The position numbers and the translations under genes are program-made. This document shows positions 31,925 through 45,059 of a stretch of 64,000 nt of DNA, one piece after another. This DNA is from Acorus gramineus (Eukaryota > Streptophyta > Magnoliopsida > Acorales > Acoraceae), in assembly GCA_030737835.1 (NCBI GenBank), contig CM060855.1, positions 3,094,478 through 3,158,477 on the forward strand, read 5' to 3'. Numbering within the stretch: the stretch's first letter is position 1; each line of letters begins with the position of its first letter. The notes under the pieces were generated by a model. It was not told where the DNA came from and searched no databases. It saw only the letters and a program-made list of their open reading frames with translations.

Positions 31925-34900
31925 ATGCAAATACCCAGATTGAAGAACCTGGTCTCAATCTGCAACTCCATCTCCACAGCCCGCTTTCATTCCACACCCA
32001 TCTCTCCGGCCAAATGGAAGTACAAATGGAAGAATGTCAGATTCTTTCTCTATCTCTATCTATCTGTTTTTTTTATTGTGTGTTTTTTAAATTGATTTTA
32101 AGCACTTTTGGATTGTTGGGTAGTTTTAGTTTTGTCAAATTTGTTGTCTTTTTGAGGGATGAAAGTGAACCCAGTACACAGAAGTTCTTAAATAATTGGG
32201 TCTTTCTTATTTTTCTTTAATTCTCTTTTGATAAGGTTTACTTGGGAGTGTCTACTCTTACAAGAATGAAATTTTCTTTTATGTAGAATTACTGGGATAT
32301 CAGGTGGTTAGGGTGTTGGTGTGTGTTGGTTATTGTTTTTTAGAAGCCTGAATTGCTATATGTCGTGTCTGATCATTTACATGCTTATTAATCTTTTCTT
32401 TTATGACTGTTCTCTTTGCCTTGCTTGACATTTTTTCTGTTGGAGAGGAGTATGGTTGGGGAAGATAAAACTAGATTCTATCCTGTTGTAGGCATCAATT
32501 GCTTGTATAAAGAATCAATTATGAAGCTTATGCCGTGATTCTGATGCATTGCGCATAGCAAAATTTTGCAAGGAATGTCTATTCTACTGTTGGAATGCTA
32601 AGGTTAACATTTGTTAGATGCTTGAAAGTTATGAACAATATGCATGTTTAAAATTCCCCATGTTTATTTTCATGATTATATGATACCATTCTCTGTTTAG
32701 TTTTCCATGATTCTGTGAATTTGCTGGTCCTGGAATTATTTTTTATTTTTTTTTATATGAAGCCCATGTTGACTCTTATCTTTAGTATGTTTTTTCTTGG
32801 CTTAGTCATAATGTTTATGGTCTAACATCAAACATGTAATTTCAGGTCGAAGAAACTGGTCGTCTGCCAACAAAGGTATGAAAAAACCCATTTCTTCATG
32901 TATGTCATAGGTTAGTGTAGTGACATTACCCACATGTATTTGGTTATATGGTTTTCTAATTATGCTTGAGGATGTTTACTATAGATATTGAATGTGCAAT
33001 GTCATTATGAACAATGCGACAAATATCTGACTACTGTGAACTTCCCTTTATGTTATTAGTAAGCGACTCATGATATCCACTTTATACTAATTATTTTGAC
33101 TTATATTTTAAATACTTCCATGAACTTCAAATCAGACTTTTCCAAAAGGATAATGTTACGTATAGCCCTGTTTCCAGCCCCAATTCCATTCTACACGTGT
33201 TTTGAATATTTAAAAAAGAGTATATCTCATCTAATGAGGTATATGCTTTTATAAAAAAATGAAGCATATGCTCCAATAAATTGCATGTATGCATTTATAA
33301 AAACTGTGAAAAATTTCTATCGATGCATATATCTCGTAATGTAAGTATATGCTTCGGTGATTTTCTATCAATGCATATGGCTGGAATTGGGGCTGGAAAA
33401 AAAAATTGTGTGTAACAACACTCTTTTGACAAACTTCATAGTCTTAAGACAGTTATTCATTCAACATCAGTCAAGGTCTGACCTGAAGTTATGATACATA
33501 ACCATGGACTTTTTTATTAGCTTATCCAAGCATTAAGTCCCTGTGCCACCTCAGATCCTCTTGGTAATACTAGTTTAGCTGGCTTTTTTTAAATTATTCT
33601 GTTTTTAACAGTAAAGCAACTTGTCAGGGAAGAACAGTTGGAAAATAGTGCTATGTCATGCCTTTTTTAGAAATTGAGATGCTTTATGCACATTGTAAAG
33701 TTGTATTTATAGAGTGAACAATAGTTGTAGTTCATTTCTATTTCTTTATTATTCAATTTTTTTTATGTACAAATTTTCTAGGCTAATTTTAAATTGAAAA
33801 TCTCTGTAGAATGATGGCCTTAGTACCAGGAATGGATGTTCAATGCATCCATGAATGTATATTTCAAAAAAAAAAAAAAACATGCATGTCATTCAACTGC
33901 TAAGTTGTTTAGTTTTTCTAGAAAAACTGCCATGTTTTTAGCTATACATCTATCCTTGGTTGTTTTGATTGAGAGGCTTGAGAACTATGTTTTTTTTGTT
34001 TCATTATTTGGTCACATATTTGTTCAGTACATATCTTCTATGTTGTTGATTTTTGTTTCTCACTTTTCACCTTGAATTTTTTTTTTTTTGGGGGTAGGGG
34101 GGAGGTGGTAGCAGTTTTTCCTCCTGTCTTATTTTGGTTTGGTCATGATTAATTCGATGAAAATTAATATAAAATTGAATACAATGGTCATCATGCAAAC
34201 TTGATATCATTTCAGTTACTGCATGCATAAGGAATGCTTCATTATAGTGATCAAATATGACAAAATTGTAAACAGAACTACATTCGATACACTACTCGCA
34301 TAAAGCGCGCAGATGCAAAGAGAGCTCTAAAAAATCTGTTTTTCCAAGGTGATTCCTCCAGAATGTCCTTTCAGGTATGATTCCCCAGATCGAGTTTGTA
34401 AAATTTAATAATCATATATGATGAGTTATGTTTTACATATCCTTTCCTTAGCATGTCTTGAGATAAATGATATATAGCGAGAGCTAGTTTGTTTTCCATA
34501 AATATGGTGGAGTTATTATATGTTTATAAACCTAGTGGCTGCCATTTCCCAAATGACAAGAGTGCATTGCACTTGTGTTGATGGACAAGATTATACTTTT
34601 TGTCAAATCATCTTCCAAACATTGAGCTAATGTTTGGTGACATCTATATAGGATAACAACATATCTGGGCGTGCTGATTTAACTGATGGAGAAAATTCTA
34701 TGGGAGAGGATGATTCCTATGAGCAACCACGATCTAAAAAGTCTTCAGGGCGGTATAAGGGCCCACAAAACCGGAATAAGCGTGAGTTTTTCTGTCTGGA
34801 TTTTGGATTTCTACTATTCATTTTTCCATATATAATTTAAATTTAGCATGACTTAACTGTTATAAAATTTTTTGCATTGCACACCCCCCCCCCCCCCCCC

Positions 34901-37900
34901 CCCCCACCAAAAAAAAAAAACCCAACCCCCCCAAACATTCAGATTGAACCTTAATTTATTTTAGACCCATCAAATCCTCAAGGACCCACCCATCATTGTA
35001 AGGGGAAGATTGACGACATTGTGGTATAGGCCAGAGTGGATAGGGGTCTTTGTTCGGTTGGGGGGGGGGGGAGAACGACAATGTGGTTGTAGTCTTGTCC
35101 GGGCTTGTTCTTCTTGTCGTATCTTTGATGTTTCTATGCTTTGGGCATTCTCTTTGGTTGGCATTAAAGCACGGTAGGATGCCTTCCTTCTTTCAAAAAA
35201 TAAAAATAAAAAACAAAATGAAAATAAAAAAGAAAAACAGAAAAGAAAAGAAAAGAAAACGTGCCTCCTGGACACACACTGCCAGGGTGGGATTAAACAC
35301 AAATGGCCATTCTCTGAGCACATTGGTAGATATGATAATGTCTAGTTGATCACAGTATATCATTTATATTCGTTTCTCAGACTTTCTTAAAGGGATATAG
35401 TCATCAACTGTATTGCATACTGTAATTTATGTAATTTCATTTAATATAATCTAGTGAGATGGTCTGTTTTGGGGACTCCAAGACAAATATTCCAATGATC
35501 ATACAATTTAAAGCGTTGTATTTGAAATGATTTCCTCTGTAGACTGTCCTGAATATTGGTTCTAAAGAGTCGTCATATGAAGTCCAAGAAACAAATTGGA
35601 GTTGAATTCCATTCTGTACTTGAGAGGTGGATGCTTTAGAGAAATGATAAAATCAATCGGTATTCATGTTGTTGGTGATGGCAATATTTTTCATGACATA
35701 TTTTCTTTATGTGCTCTTTATACATGATAGGCGTTGTGTTTTGTTCCATATGTGTTTCTGTACTTGAGGAATAATGATTGCCCTTGACTTTTGACTTTGT
35801 CAACTATTCTCTTCTTGTACGTCCTCTTTCTCATCCCCAGACCCCAATTCCTTTTTATTCCTTTTCTTTCCAAGTTACGTCAGTATCTTTATCGCATAGC
35901 CCATTATGCTTTACTTATACTGTGCAATTTTGGGGTTTCTGTGGGAGTGAAAAAGTTTTGAGTTTGGTATTTTTTCTCTCTTACATTTTGTCTCTTTTCT
36001 AAAAATAACTATTGGTGGCCGTACCAAGAGTTCCTTGATGGTGATCAGAATCCCCATATCGTGATAATTTTCTGACAGTATGCGATCCAAGAGGGGCTTT
36101 ATTTATTAGATAATTTGTGTAGAACCTATTTTTTAAGGATTTGGTAGGGATTTTACCACCAATTTTTATTCAAAAAAATTGGGATACAAAATTAGAAAAA
36201 GGCAGGAAAAAAATACAGAAAGATGCAGTAGATGAGCTTTCTACATAAACAGGAAAACCAGAAATAAACAAAGAAAGTAGCTTCCAATCTTGATCTCTCA
36301 AAATTGTTCTACTCAAACCATACCCTCTTGGCTCCTGCACTTTTTTTTTTTATAACATATCAATTATAACTTATGTCGATGCAGACGGATTCCAACCCCT
36401 CCCCCTCCCTTTTTATGTTTTTTCTCATCTATTTTAGAGTTGTAGTACGGGCTTCGTAATAAAATTGTGCAATAGTATTATCTATCTTTTTTTAAAAAAA
36501 ATGTAAAAATGAATTAAAATTATAATAACATCAAAGTTATCCACCAGTGGCTATAACACAAGTTATAGGTCTTGGTATGAGATAAGAATATATAGGTCTT
36601 GGTATGAGTCTTGGTGTTGATTTAACCTTATATATATAAAAAAAACATCAAAGTACTAAGTACTAACTAGTGAAGATAACATGCTGGGCTGTGGCGGGTG
36701 GTGTGGGGAGGGGTGTTCTTCTTGTGAAGGAAATTAAGCTTCAATGAACTAAATGACCAAGGGGCTTCTGTTTCGTTTTCTAAACATCAAATCCAAGACT
36801 GGTTTGTGAAGTTTAAGAAAAAAAAAAAAACTACAAAAGGAAAATATTAACAACTTATAAACTTCTTTTTTTTAGAAAAAGGAAATAGTTTTTTTGGTTA
36901 AATATGGAAGGTGTTCTTTTAAAACTTCTTTAGTCACATATGCCATCTTTTTTTTACATGCAAGGATTAGAGAAACTATAATTGTGCAAATTTATGTTTT
37001 GGTGTTGTTATCCAAGCTCTAATCAGGCTCTTCACTTCAACCCACATATTGTCAAAATATTGCGTCCTACGCTTAAAGATAACCTCATTTATAGTCAACC
37101 ATGCAGTCCAAAAAGCCACTGGAATGAATGAATCTGTATTATTCACTTGGATGCTTCTATCATCAATCATCATCTGCTTGAGGATTTTCCTTGCCTTCCA
37201 AAGTTGCTCCAGAGATCTGAAGTTAGAATTTATATGCACCACATGGCTCAATTTTTAGCCAAATTTGTTTTGGAAAGAGGACATAATACAAATAGGTGCA
37301 ACACAGCTTCATCTTCCTTATTGCAGACAGGCACAGGATGGATTCCCCTCTAGCCCACTTGGGTCTGTAGATTATGACTAGGAGTCCTTCTTTGTACATG
37401 AATCACATAAAACATCAGTGGTACACTTGTACCTTAAATACTCCAAATTTCTCTATGTTTTGGCTGCTCTGTTCAACTTCACTTCTCTGTCTCTCTTCTA
37501 GACTGCCATGTCTAGCATCTCACGCTAAAGTGAATGGTCACAGCAGCTGAAGAAAGATACAAATTCCTCAACCTCAAAGTCCTTAAGCTTTCTATTCAGA
37601 TTCCAACAATCACCCAAATCATTCCTATCCCAACATTCAAGCATCCTTCCATTTTTTTTTGGCAGCCACAGCGGATGTCAGAGGGAACTTGGACTTGAGG
37701 GGATCATCATCTATCCATGAATCATGCCAATATCTGGTCTTGGATCCATATCCCACTCCCCATTTGATATCTGGACATAAATTTTTAATCTGCCCTAATG
37801 ACTCCACCAGTACACACTTCGGAAAGCCTGTAGGTAGAGGAAGGGGTTAACACAATAGGTGAGGTATTTCTTTAGTACTTATCATTGATGATATGACACC

Positions 37901-39771
37901 ATGACAGATTGAAAGAGTAGATTTCCTCCACATCCACAAAGAAGAGCCTCGTTCATATTTTCCAAATTTAAAATGCCTGAGCCCCCTAATTTCTTGCAGC
38001 AACACACCCAATCCCAATTTATCAAATGGACTTCCTTTTCATATTTTTTTCCTGGTTTCACAAGAATCACCTTATTAGATCAATCTTGAGAACCTACTTT
38101 TTGTTATACAACAATATGTTATATGATTCTGATCAGAGGGGTTTCTTCAATCAACCCGCTTTGGGTTTTATTTGTCTTTTAAGCTCATTGTACAGAACTG
38201 AGAGAATCGCTGCCATGGCAACATTATGATATTTTATTGTATTTAGAAAAGATCGCAGAAATTTCCATTTTGCATTTGCTAACAATATTATAAATATATC
38301 ACATTCTATGATCAGGGAAGCAGTTCAACAACAGCTTTGAGTGTGATGATGATGAAAGAGTCTTTGAGGCAACGTTTGGAAACAAAACCTACACGTGGTC
38401 TTTTGGTTCATCAAAACGTGCTTCTTCCCAAAATTCTACCACTGGATTTGAGTGGAGAGATACATCAAGTTCGAAAAACTCATCGGCTGGATTTGAATGG
38501 ACTGATCATTCAAGCTGGACTAATAACAGAAGAAAAGAATGGGAAACTAGTGAGAGTGAGGATGATGCCACTAGTTTCATTGGCTTGTGCTCTGAGAGGG
38601 TCCTTCTTGGGTTGCCCTCCACTGGGCCATTAAAGATCACTGATGTCAAATCCGCGTAAGATTTTTATATGGTTTCTTATTTTATTTAGTAGGATAATTT
38701 GCGCCAGTTTAAATTCTTTTGTTGTGCCAAATCTTGCAGTTTTCGTGTGTCAGCTTTGAAGTGGCATCCAGATAAGCATCAAGGCCCTTCACAGGTGAGG
38801 TTCTGAACTTCCATGTTTTTGTTTCGTATATTCATCATTCTTGTGCATAGAAGCGCTTTGAACTTGAACATGATGCTGTGCACCTTAGGTTTAAACAGAA
38901 ATCGACTTTTGTTTGTGGTAGATTCAGAACTCTTCCAAATTTTCCATCAACATCATATGTTTGATCAATGTGGCCAAGTTACAAGATTTGCTTGAAACAT
39001 TAACATTTTGTTCGAGTTTTGGTCTGGAAAATGATCTATTCTCAATTTTTTTTTTTTTTACTTGAGGTTTTAGTATCTTCTCATGTCAAACTACTTTTAA
39101 TGTTCTCTGTAACCTCTGTTAATCTCTTAACATTTTTTTTTTCATTTGAATATTGCAAGTATTTATTTTTCGTTGTTTGAAATGGCACTAACACCATTAA
39201 AAAGAGGGAAAATTCTATTCAAACGGAAAATATTTCATTGGGAATGAAATACATGGAATGGATCCCAATTCCCAAGTTATGATTTCTTATAGCCTTCAAA
39301 AAGTTACATATGTCCATTCTTGAACAGAAGGATAAGAAAAATTTCCAGATGCACTTGAACTTTGTTTCTGAATTCAAACAGCAGCAAATCTGTGGTGGCT
39401 TAAAATGAAATTATTTTATATTCTAAACGCACCGGTGAAAATATTTCATGAAGAAAACCATGCTTTAGTCCATTTTTGCATGTAATGTTTGGCCTCCAAA
39501 ACCTAGGTAAATTCAGGTAGTTTATCTTAATACAGTCAACTCTGTTAATTTCAAAAGTTGGACATTTCATCTATACTGCCTCTTTTAAGTTCTAGATCAT
39601 GCAAAACTGTTCTCAATTTGATTTGAATGATCCCATTATGTGAGTGCTTTGTATGAATATTGTGCTAAGAGCAGTGTATAATTGCAATGTCAGCAGGCAA
39701 TGGCTGAGGAAAAATTCAAGCAATGCGCCGACGCCTACAGGTCTTTGTGCAATGCTCTTAATTCTGCGTAA
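31925..39771 (+). CDS. DnaJ (J-domain) co-chaperone, seven exons
   Basis: Exons 31925-32035, 32846-32875, 34276-34374, 34652-34781, 38316-38655, 38740-38794 and 39697-39771 join in frame to give 279 residues. The N-terminus, MQIPRLKNLVSICNSISTAR then FHSTP, is basic, hydroxylated and acid-free like a mitochondrial presequence (inference). Residues about 48-66 (NYIRYTTRIKRADAKRALKN) are a conserved-looking basic segment. The middle is Ser/Trp-rich with GFEWRDTSS and GFEWTDHSS. The J domain is C-terminal, with SALKWHPDKHQGPSQ (HPD at 246-248) and EKFKQCADAYRSLCNAL. J proteins stimulate Hsp70 ATPase through HPD; there is no zinc finger, so it is a type III J protein. The first donor (AAT|GTCAGA) is weak. 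The last acceptor is a CAGCAG pair that could add one Gln. Confidence 0.88.
33144..33428. mobile_element. MITE in intron 2 of the J-domain gene
   Basis: Inverted ends share TCCAGCCCCAATTCCA and an outer TGTTAC motif (left AAAAGGATAATGTTAC; right, read inward, AAAAGAGTGTTGTTAC). About 285 bp, AT-rich, no coding capacity. The superfamily and target duplication were not settled. Confidence 0.65.
34884..34905. repeat. Poly(C) run, 22 bases
   Basis: An uninterrupted C22 in intron 4, followed by ACC and A12. Such runs are rare in AT-rich plant introns and may be length-uncertain in an assembly. Confidence 0.9.
36145..38110 (-). mobile_element. LINE 3' fragment in intron 4 of the J-domain gene
   Basis: On the minus strand, about 38070-37882 encodes HLINWDWVCCCKKLGGSGIL then NLENMNEALL, typical of the end of plant L1-type reverse transcriptase. 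About 37251-36976 encodes a zf-RVT-like tail (AFWTAWLTINEVIFKRR). The 3' end near 36145 matches a plant LINE 3' UTR style (GGTGGTAAAATCCCTACC). The frame is interrupted several times and the reverse-transcriptase core is absent: a 5'-truncated, dead copy antisense to the gene. Bases 36350-36960 may contain unrelated sequence. Confidence 0.75.
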
Positions 39772-41146
39772 AGCGCTGCTAGTTAGAACTCGGTTTATTT
39801 ATTCATTTTTTTCTTTTTCTTTTTTAACCTTTCCATTCATATAAGAGGGGGATTTTAATTATTTGATCCATATGAGGTGCCAGGGGTTCTCAGAATTTCA
39901 GAACCTTTGAATCTTGTGTATTTTTTTTAAAAAAATCTTATATGTATCAGCTAATCCATGTAATTTATTTCTAATTTGTTATTATTTTTGAATTACATTT
40001 GATGAATCCTAATAAAAATGAGCTAAAAATGTATACAGGGTCACCTTTTCATGCATTTTCATTCTTCTACTTGAATACTCAAAATAAAAGAAAAGAAAAA
40101 AAAAAACGGACCGACTGGTAGACAATCGCCCTCATTTTATTAAATCAGAGTGAAAGCATATAACAAGCAAAATCAAAAATAAAAATAAGCGTTGATATAT
40201 TCAATCTATTTTACAGCTCTATACATTTTGATAACGCGGTTTATACTGTGTTATTAAAGTATATAGGGTTTTATCATAATGTATAATGAAATTTTTTTCA
40301 TTTTTTCAAAGTAGAAAAAAAATATATTATTGTATCTCAGTATGTACTTTATTGTGTATAACTTTATTAGGATATTGTATGATTTTAAAAAAAAAATTAG
40401 TGTGAACTACAATTAGGATTACACAAGAGAATGGACATATCATTTTTTTAAACAAAATAAAAGCGCAAGACAACAAGCAAAACCAAAAACAAAATAAAAC
40501 AATAAATAAGAAAGCAAAAAAGCATAAGAGGCAAAACCAAAAGAAAGAATAATAATTGTGTTTATAATATACCGATAGCGTTTATTAGCGGGACTACAAA
40601 ATTGATTTTCTGTAAATGTTAGATTTAAAATTAATTTTTCAAGAAGCTGTCCTCCCCCAGCTTTTGGACATTATTAGTCTAAAATCTATATGTAAAAAGT
40701 TGTTATAGTAAAATTGTTTGGTTATACAGCAGTTTTCTGTAAACATAAAAACTATTCAATCATACAACCCTATGCTATCTTTTTAATGTAATTTTTTTTC
40801 ATTCAAAGATCTATTAAAATTGAATTTTAAAAAATAATAAATAATTTTGTCTAAATCAAAACTAATTAGTATCCCAATTTTTGTACAGAAAAGGCATGTG
40901 ATTATTAATGTACCTCGGGGACAGGCATACAGACAAAGTCCCATAAAAAAAACAACAAAAAACAAAAAAAAACGCTCCAGCCCGAATTCAGCCCGACCCC
41001 ACCTTCACGGGCCGAATCCCGGGCCATCAAAAGCTCACGTGACTCCCCAGTAGTACGTCCCTCCATCTACCACCCAAATCACCCTTCACTTCCACCAATA
41101 TTTACAAACCTGCCCTTACTTCCGCCAATACTTACAAAGGAAAAAA
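39772..41146. other. Intergenic, 3' of the J-domain gene
   Basis: Holds the presumed 3' UTR, then AT-rich DNA. A GC-richer patch at 40975-41070 (GCCCGAATTCAGCCCGACCC and GGGCCGAATCCCGGGCC) stands out but has no recognised gene. Confidence 0.5.
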
Positions 41147-42945
41147 ACCATTCATTTTTCCATTCAAGCCCTGTAAAATGTCCAATATCCATATAAGCTC
41201 ATATAACCTCCTATAAACACCTATAAAAATTTAAATAGCTCTCTAAATTAAACTTTTATTGACAAATAAAAAATATTCTACTAGATTATGATAGAAAACA
41301 CAGCACACTAAAAAATATGAAAAAACTCATACAATGTGTTAAAAATTCAAAAACCGTTAAAAATATGGAAAACATTTGAAAGTATACCATGTTTATTACA
41401 TTGTAAGACATTATACGGGTTTTTTAACGCAACATGAAACAGATAAAAAGATTCAACTAATGTTGAGATCTCACAAGTTCCTTGAATCCACAAGATAGAA
41501 AATTCGAAATATCATTGATGATAAACTCTTTTTCTATAGTTTTAACACAGCGTGAACTGGATAAAAAGATCCAACCAACGTTGAGATCTTATAATTCCTT
41601 GAATCCACAAGGAAGAAAGTCCTAAAAATTGAAGAAATTTGAAATATTATTGATAATAAACTGAAAACCCTATGTTACAGGTCTTCCCGTTTATACTAAT
41701 AATAGAAAATTAAAAATTACTAAAAATAGTAAAAACAAAAATATGTTAAAATTAACTCTATGAGACCCTAGATGATCCTTAGAATTGATAGAAATAAATT
41801 CTGATTTGCTATGATGGAGATATCTCAAATCTAAAAATTACTAAAAATAGTAAATTGGGTAATTTGATGACCTAAATGAAAGAATTTTTAAAAATTAAGC
41901 ATTGATAGTTGTAACAACTAATCCAGAAGATCATCATGATATATACTCTCCATGTAAAATCTTGTGCGATTCCGATATCGTGATCTATATCAAAATCTAT
42001 AATACATCAGTTTTAATATACTGTATATTTAGCCAGAGTTAACATAATAAGATATATAAGATATTCACATAGCATTTCTCATCTATCAATGAAAGTTTAA
42101 ATCATAGAGTTATTTAGATTTTAATAAATATTTGTAAAGGATTATATAGACTTTAAAAAAAATCAGAAGATACACAAGGGTTATATGGTTTTTTCCCAAT
42201 GTTCAAAGGAAAATATTACACCAACTGATTTGAAGTTCCTCTTTATTCTCCTTCCAAAGGAACACTCAAAAAAATGCTATTTAGAATATCTACTTATGTG
42301 TTCACTCCTACATGGCTACATATCTCAGACAAAAAATTTTGTCTTATGGAATCTTACAGAACTGATTTCTCAGAAGAAGGAAAGAGTCAAGTCTGAACTA
42401 GAATGATTAAACTGGTCCTTAATCTCATTTCAATGTCATTTTTTTTTAAAACACCGTACACTTGACGTAATGGGAAATGTCTTTTTATATAAAATAAAAT
42501 ATTAACTCCAATAAATCAAATAATATCAATCACTGAAATATAAAAATTTGGAATTTTACATATATATATCCCACAAAAATCTTATATTGTTAAAATGTCC
42601 TTCCTATATTTTCAACAATACCCCTAAAAAAAGCTTAAATTGTACATAAATCCTTTTGAGAGGTATTTTTATACCATATAATTTTTTAAAATTTTAAATT
42701 AATACTCTTCAAAAGAACCTTCAAGCTCAACTATTTTAAGGGGTATTACTAGAAATAATAATTCATCACGGATATTTTGATCAAATAAATTTTTATTTTT
42801 TAACAAACATATATGTTAAAAAACAAATGCTACTATTTAATACAGTAAAACAGAGCAATACTTTAATATAAGGAGATATAAAGCAATAGAACTCATGTAC
42901 AGAACCCCCCTTAGCATCTCTCCCAAACCCCATCCAACTTTCAAA
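41147..42945. repeat. Tandem duplication, unit 1 (foldback plus promoter copy)
   Basis: Colinear with 42935-45017. The first part (41147-42197) is a foldback element: its left arm pairs with a right arm ending TTATATGGTTTTTTCCC. The last part, about 42780-42945, matches the promoter and leader of the gene at 45060, including GGAGATATAAAGCAATAGAA and CATCTCTCCCAAACCCC. No gene follows this copy. Confidence 0.8.
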
Positions 42946-44560
42946 TAACCCCTGATCTTTTCTAAAGTCCATACAACCCCCTGTAAACACCTAGAAATAT
43001 CTAAATATCTCCCCGAATTAAACTTTCATTGACAAATGAGAAATATTCTATTAGATTATGATAGAAAACACAACACACCAAAAAATCTAAAAAAAACTCA
43101 TACAATGTTTTAAAAATTCAAAAACCGTTAAAACTATGGAAAACATTTGAAAGCATACCATGTTTATTACATTGTAAGACATTATAGGCGGTTTTTAACG
43201 TAATATGAAACAGATAAAAAGATCCAACTAATGTTGAAATCTCACAAGTTTCTTGAATCTACAAGATAGAAAACCCCCAAACGAGAGAAAAATCGAAATA
43301 TCATTGATGATACTCTTTTTCTATAGTTTTAACACAGCGTGAACTGAATAAAAAGATCCAACCAACGTTGAGATCTTATAACTCCTTGAATCCACAAGGA
43401 AGAACGCCCTAAAATTGAAGAAATTTAAAATATTATTGATAATAAACTGAAAACCCTATGTTACAAGTCTTCCCGTTTATACTAATAATAGAAAATTAAA
43501 AATTACTAAAAAATAGTAAAAACAAAAATTTGTTATAATTAACCCTATCAGACCCTAGATAATCCTTAGAATTGATAGAAATCAATTCTGATTTGCTAAG
43601 ATGGAGATATCTCAAATCTAAAAATCCTAAAAATAGTAAATTTGGTAATTTGATTACCTAAATGAAGGGATTTTTAAAAGCTAAGCATTGTTAGTTGTAA
43701 CAACTAATTCAGAAGATCATCATGATATATACTCTCCATGTAAAATTTCGTGTAATTCCAAGATCGTGTAATCTACATCAGAATCTGTCATATATCAGTT
43801 TTAATATACTGTATTTTTAGCTAGGGTTAATCTAATAGGATATTCGCATAATATTTCCCATCTATCAATGGAAGTTTGAAGTAGTGAGTTATTTAGATTT
43901 TAATAGATGTTTGTAAGGGGTTACATGGACTTTCGAAAAAACCAGGGGGTTACATAAGGGTTGCATGGTTTTTTCCCAATGTTCAAAGGAAAATATTACA
44001 CTAACTAGTTTGGAGTTTCTTTTTATTCTCCTTCTAAAGGAACACTAAAAAAAAATGCTATTTAGAATCATCTACTTATGTGTTCACTCTCAAATATCTC
44101 AGACAAAAAAATTTAATTATGGAATCTTACATGACTGATTTATGAGAAAAAGAAAAAGTATGAACTAGAATTATCAAACTGGTCCTCAATCCTGTTCCAG
44201 TCTTTCTAGTCCTAGTCACAGTTTGTCATGTTTTTCATTTTCTTTTAAAAAAAAAACCATATACTTGGCATAATGAGATATGTCTTTTTATACAAGATAA
44301 AATATGTGTTCCAATAAATCAAATATAATATCCAATAAAATCTTATATTGTTAAAATGTCCTTCCTAAATTCAATTTTCAACAATACCCCTTATAAGTGC
44401 TGAAATTGTACATAAATATCCTTTTGAGAGGTATTTTTATACAACATAAATTTTCAAAATTTTAAATTAATACTCTTCAAAAGAACCTTCACATTCAACT
44501 ATTTGAAGGGGTATTATTAAAAATAATAATTCATCAAGGATATTTTGATAAAATAAAATT

Positions 44561-44837
44561 AGGTTTTTTAGTTTTCAGTCCCTGTAAACATACCTATTTA
44601 GGGATCGATCCCTCATTTCTTCATATTTTAGTTTTAATCCCCAAATTTAAATGATATGTTCATTTTTAGTCCCTCTCAGATACTAAAAACAAAATCAAAT
44701 AATTTAAGGATAGGTCCCTCCCATAGACTAAAAAAAGAACATATCCTCTAAATCTGGGGATTAAAACCAAAATATAAATAATTGAGGGATCGATCACTGA
44801 ATCCTATGGTTTATGGGGATTTAAAAATAAAAATCCC
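44561..44837. mobile_element. Mutator-like MITE with 9-bp target duplication
   Basis: AATAAAATT flanks both sides (44552-44560 and 44838-44846), and this insertion is absent from the matching place in unit 1 near 42790. The element is almost a palindrome: left and right halves share, inverted, AGTTTTAATCCCC and GAGGGATCGATC. A nine-base duplication and long inverted ends fit Mutator-like elements. No coding capacity. Confidence 0.85.
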
Positions 44838-44948
44838 AATAAAATTTTATCTTTTAGAAACATATATGTTAAAAAAAAAAAAAAGCTACAAAATATTTAA
44901 CAATGTATTTAAGAAAGTAAAACAGAGCAATACTGTAATACAAGGAGA

Positions 44949-44955
44949 TATAAAA
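44949..44955 (+). promoter_or_regulatory. TATA box of the 191-residue membrane protein gene
   Basis: TATAAAA in GGAGATATAAAACAATAG, 104 bases before the next gene's ATG region end at 45059. The predicted start is near 44980, with a leader holding a CT microsatellite (45019-45047). The site is duplicated upstream as TATAAAG near 42867. Confidence 0.65.
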
Positions 44956-45059
44956 CAATAGAACTCATTTACAAAAACCCCCTTCTCATCTCTCCCAAAC
45001 CCCCCATCCAACATTCAAACACTCTCTCTCTCTCTCTCTCTCTCTCTTACACATTAACA

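Larger units (their letters stand above)
42935..45017. repeat. Tandem duplication, unit 2
   Basis: Second unit of the array, again beginning with a foldback (to about 43985, ending GCATGGTTTTTTCCC) and closing with the real promoter of the 45060 gene. It is longer than unit 1 mainly because of a 277-bp MITE at 44561-44837. Confidence 0.8.

Noticed and set aside
35050-35349. Overlapping 99- and 117-codon frames in intron 4 of the J-domain gene
   Set aside because: Low complexity (G runs, A-rich Lys runs) and no homology recognised; probably transposon debris.
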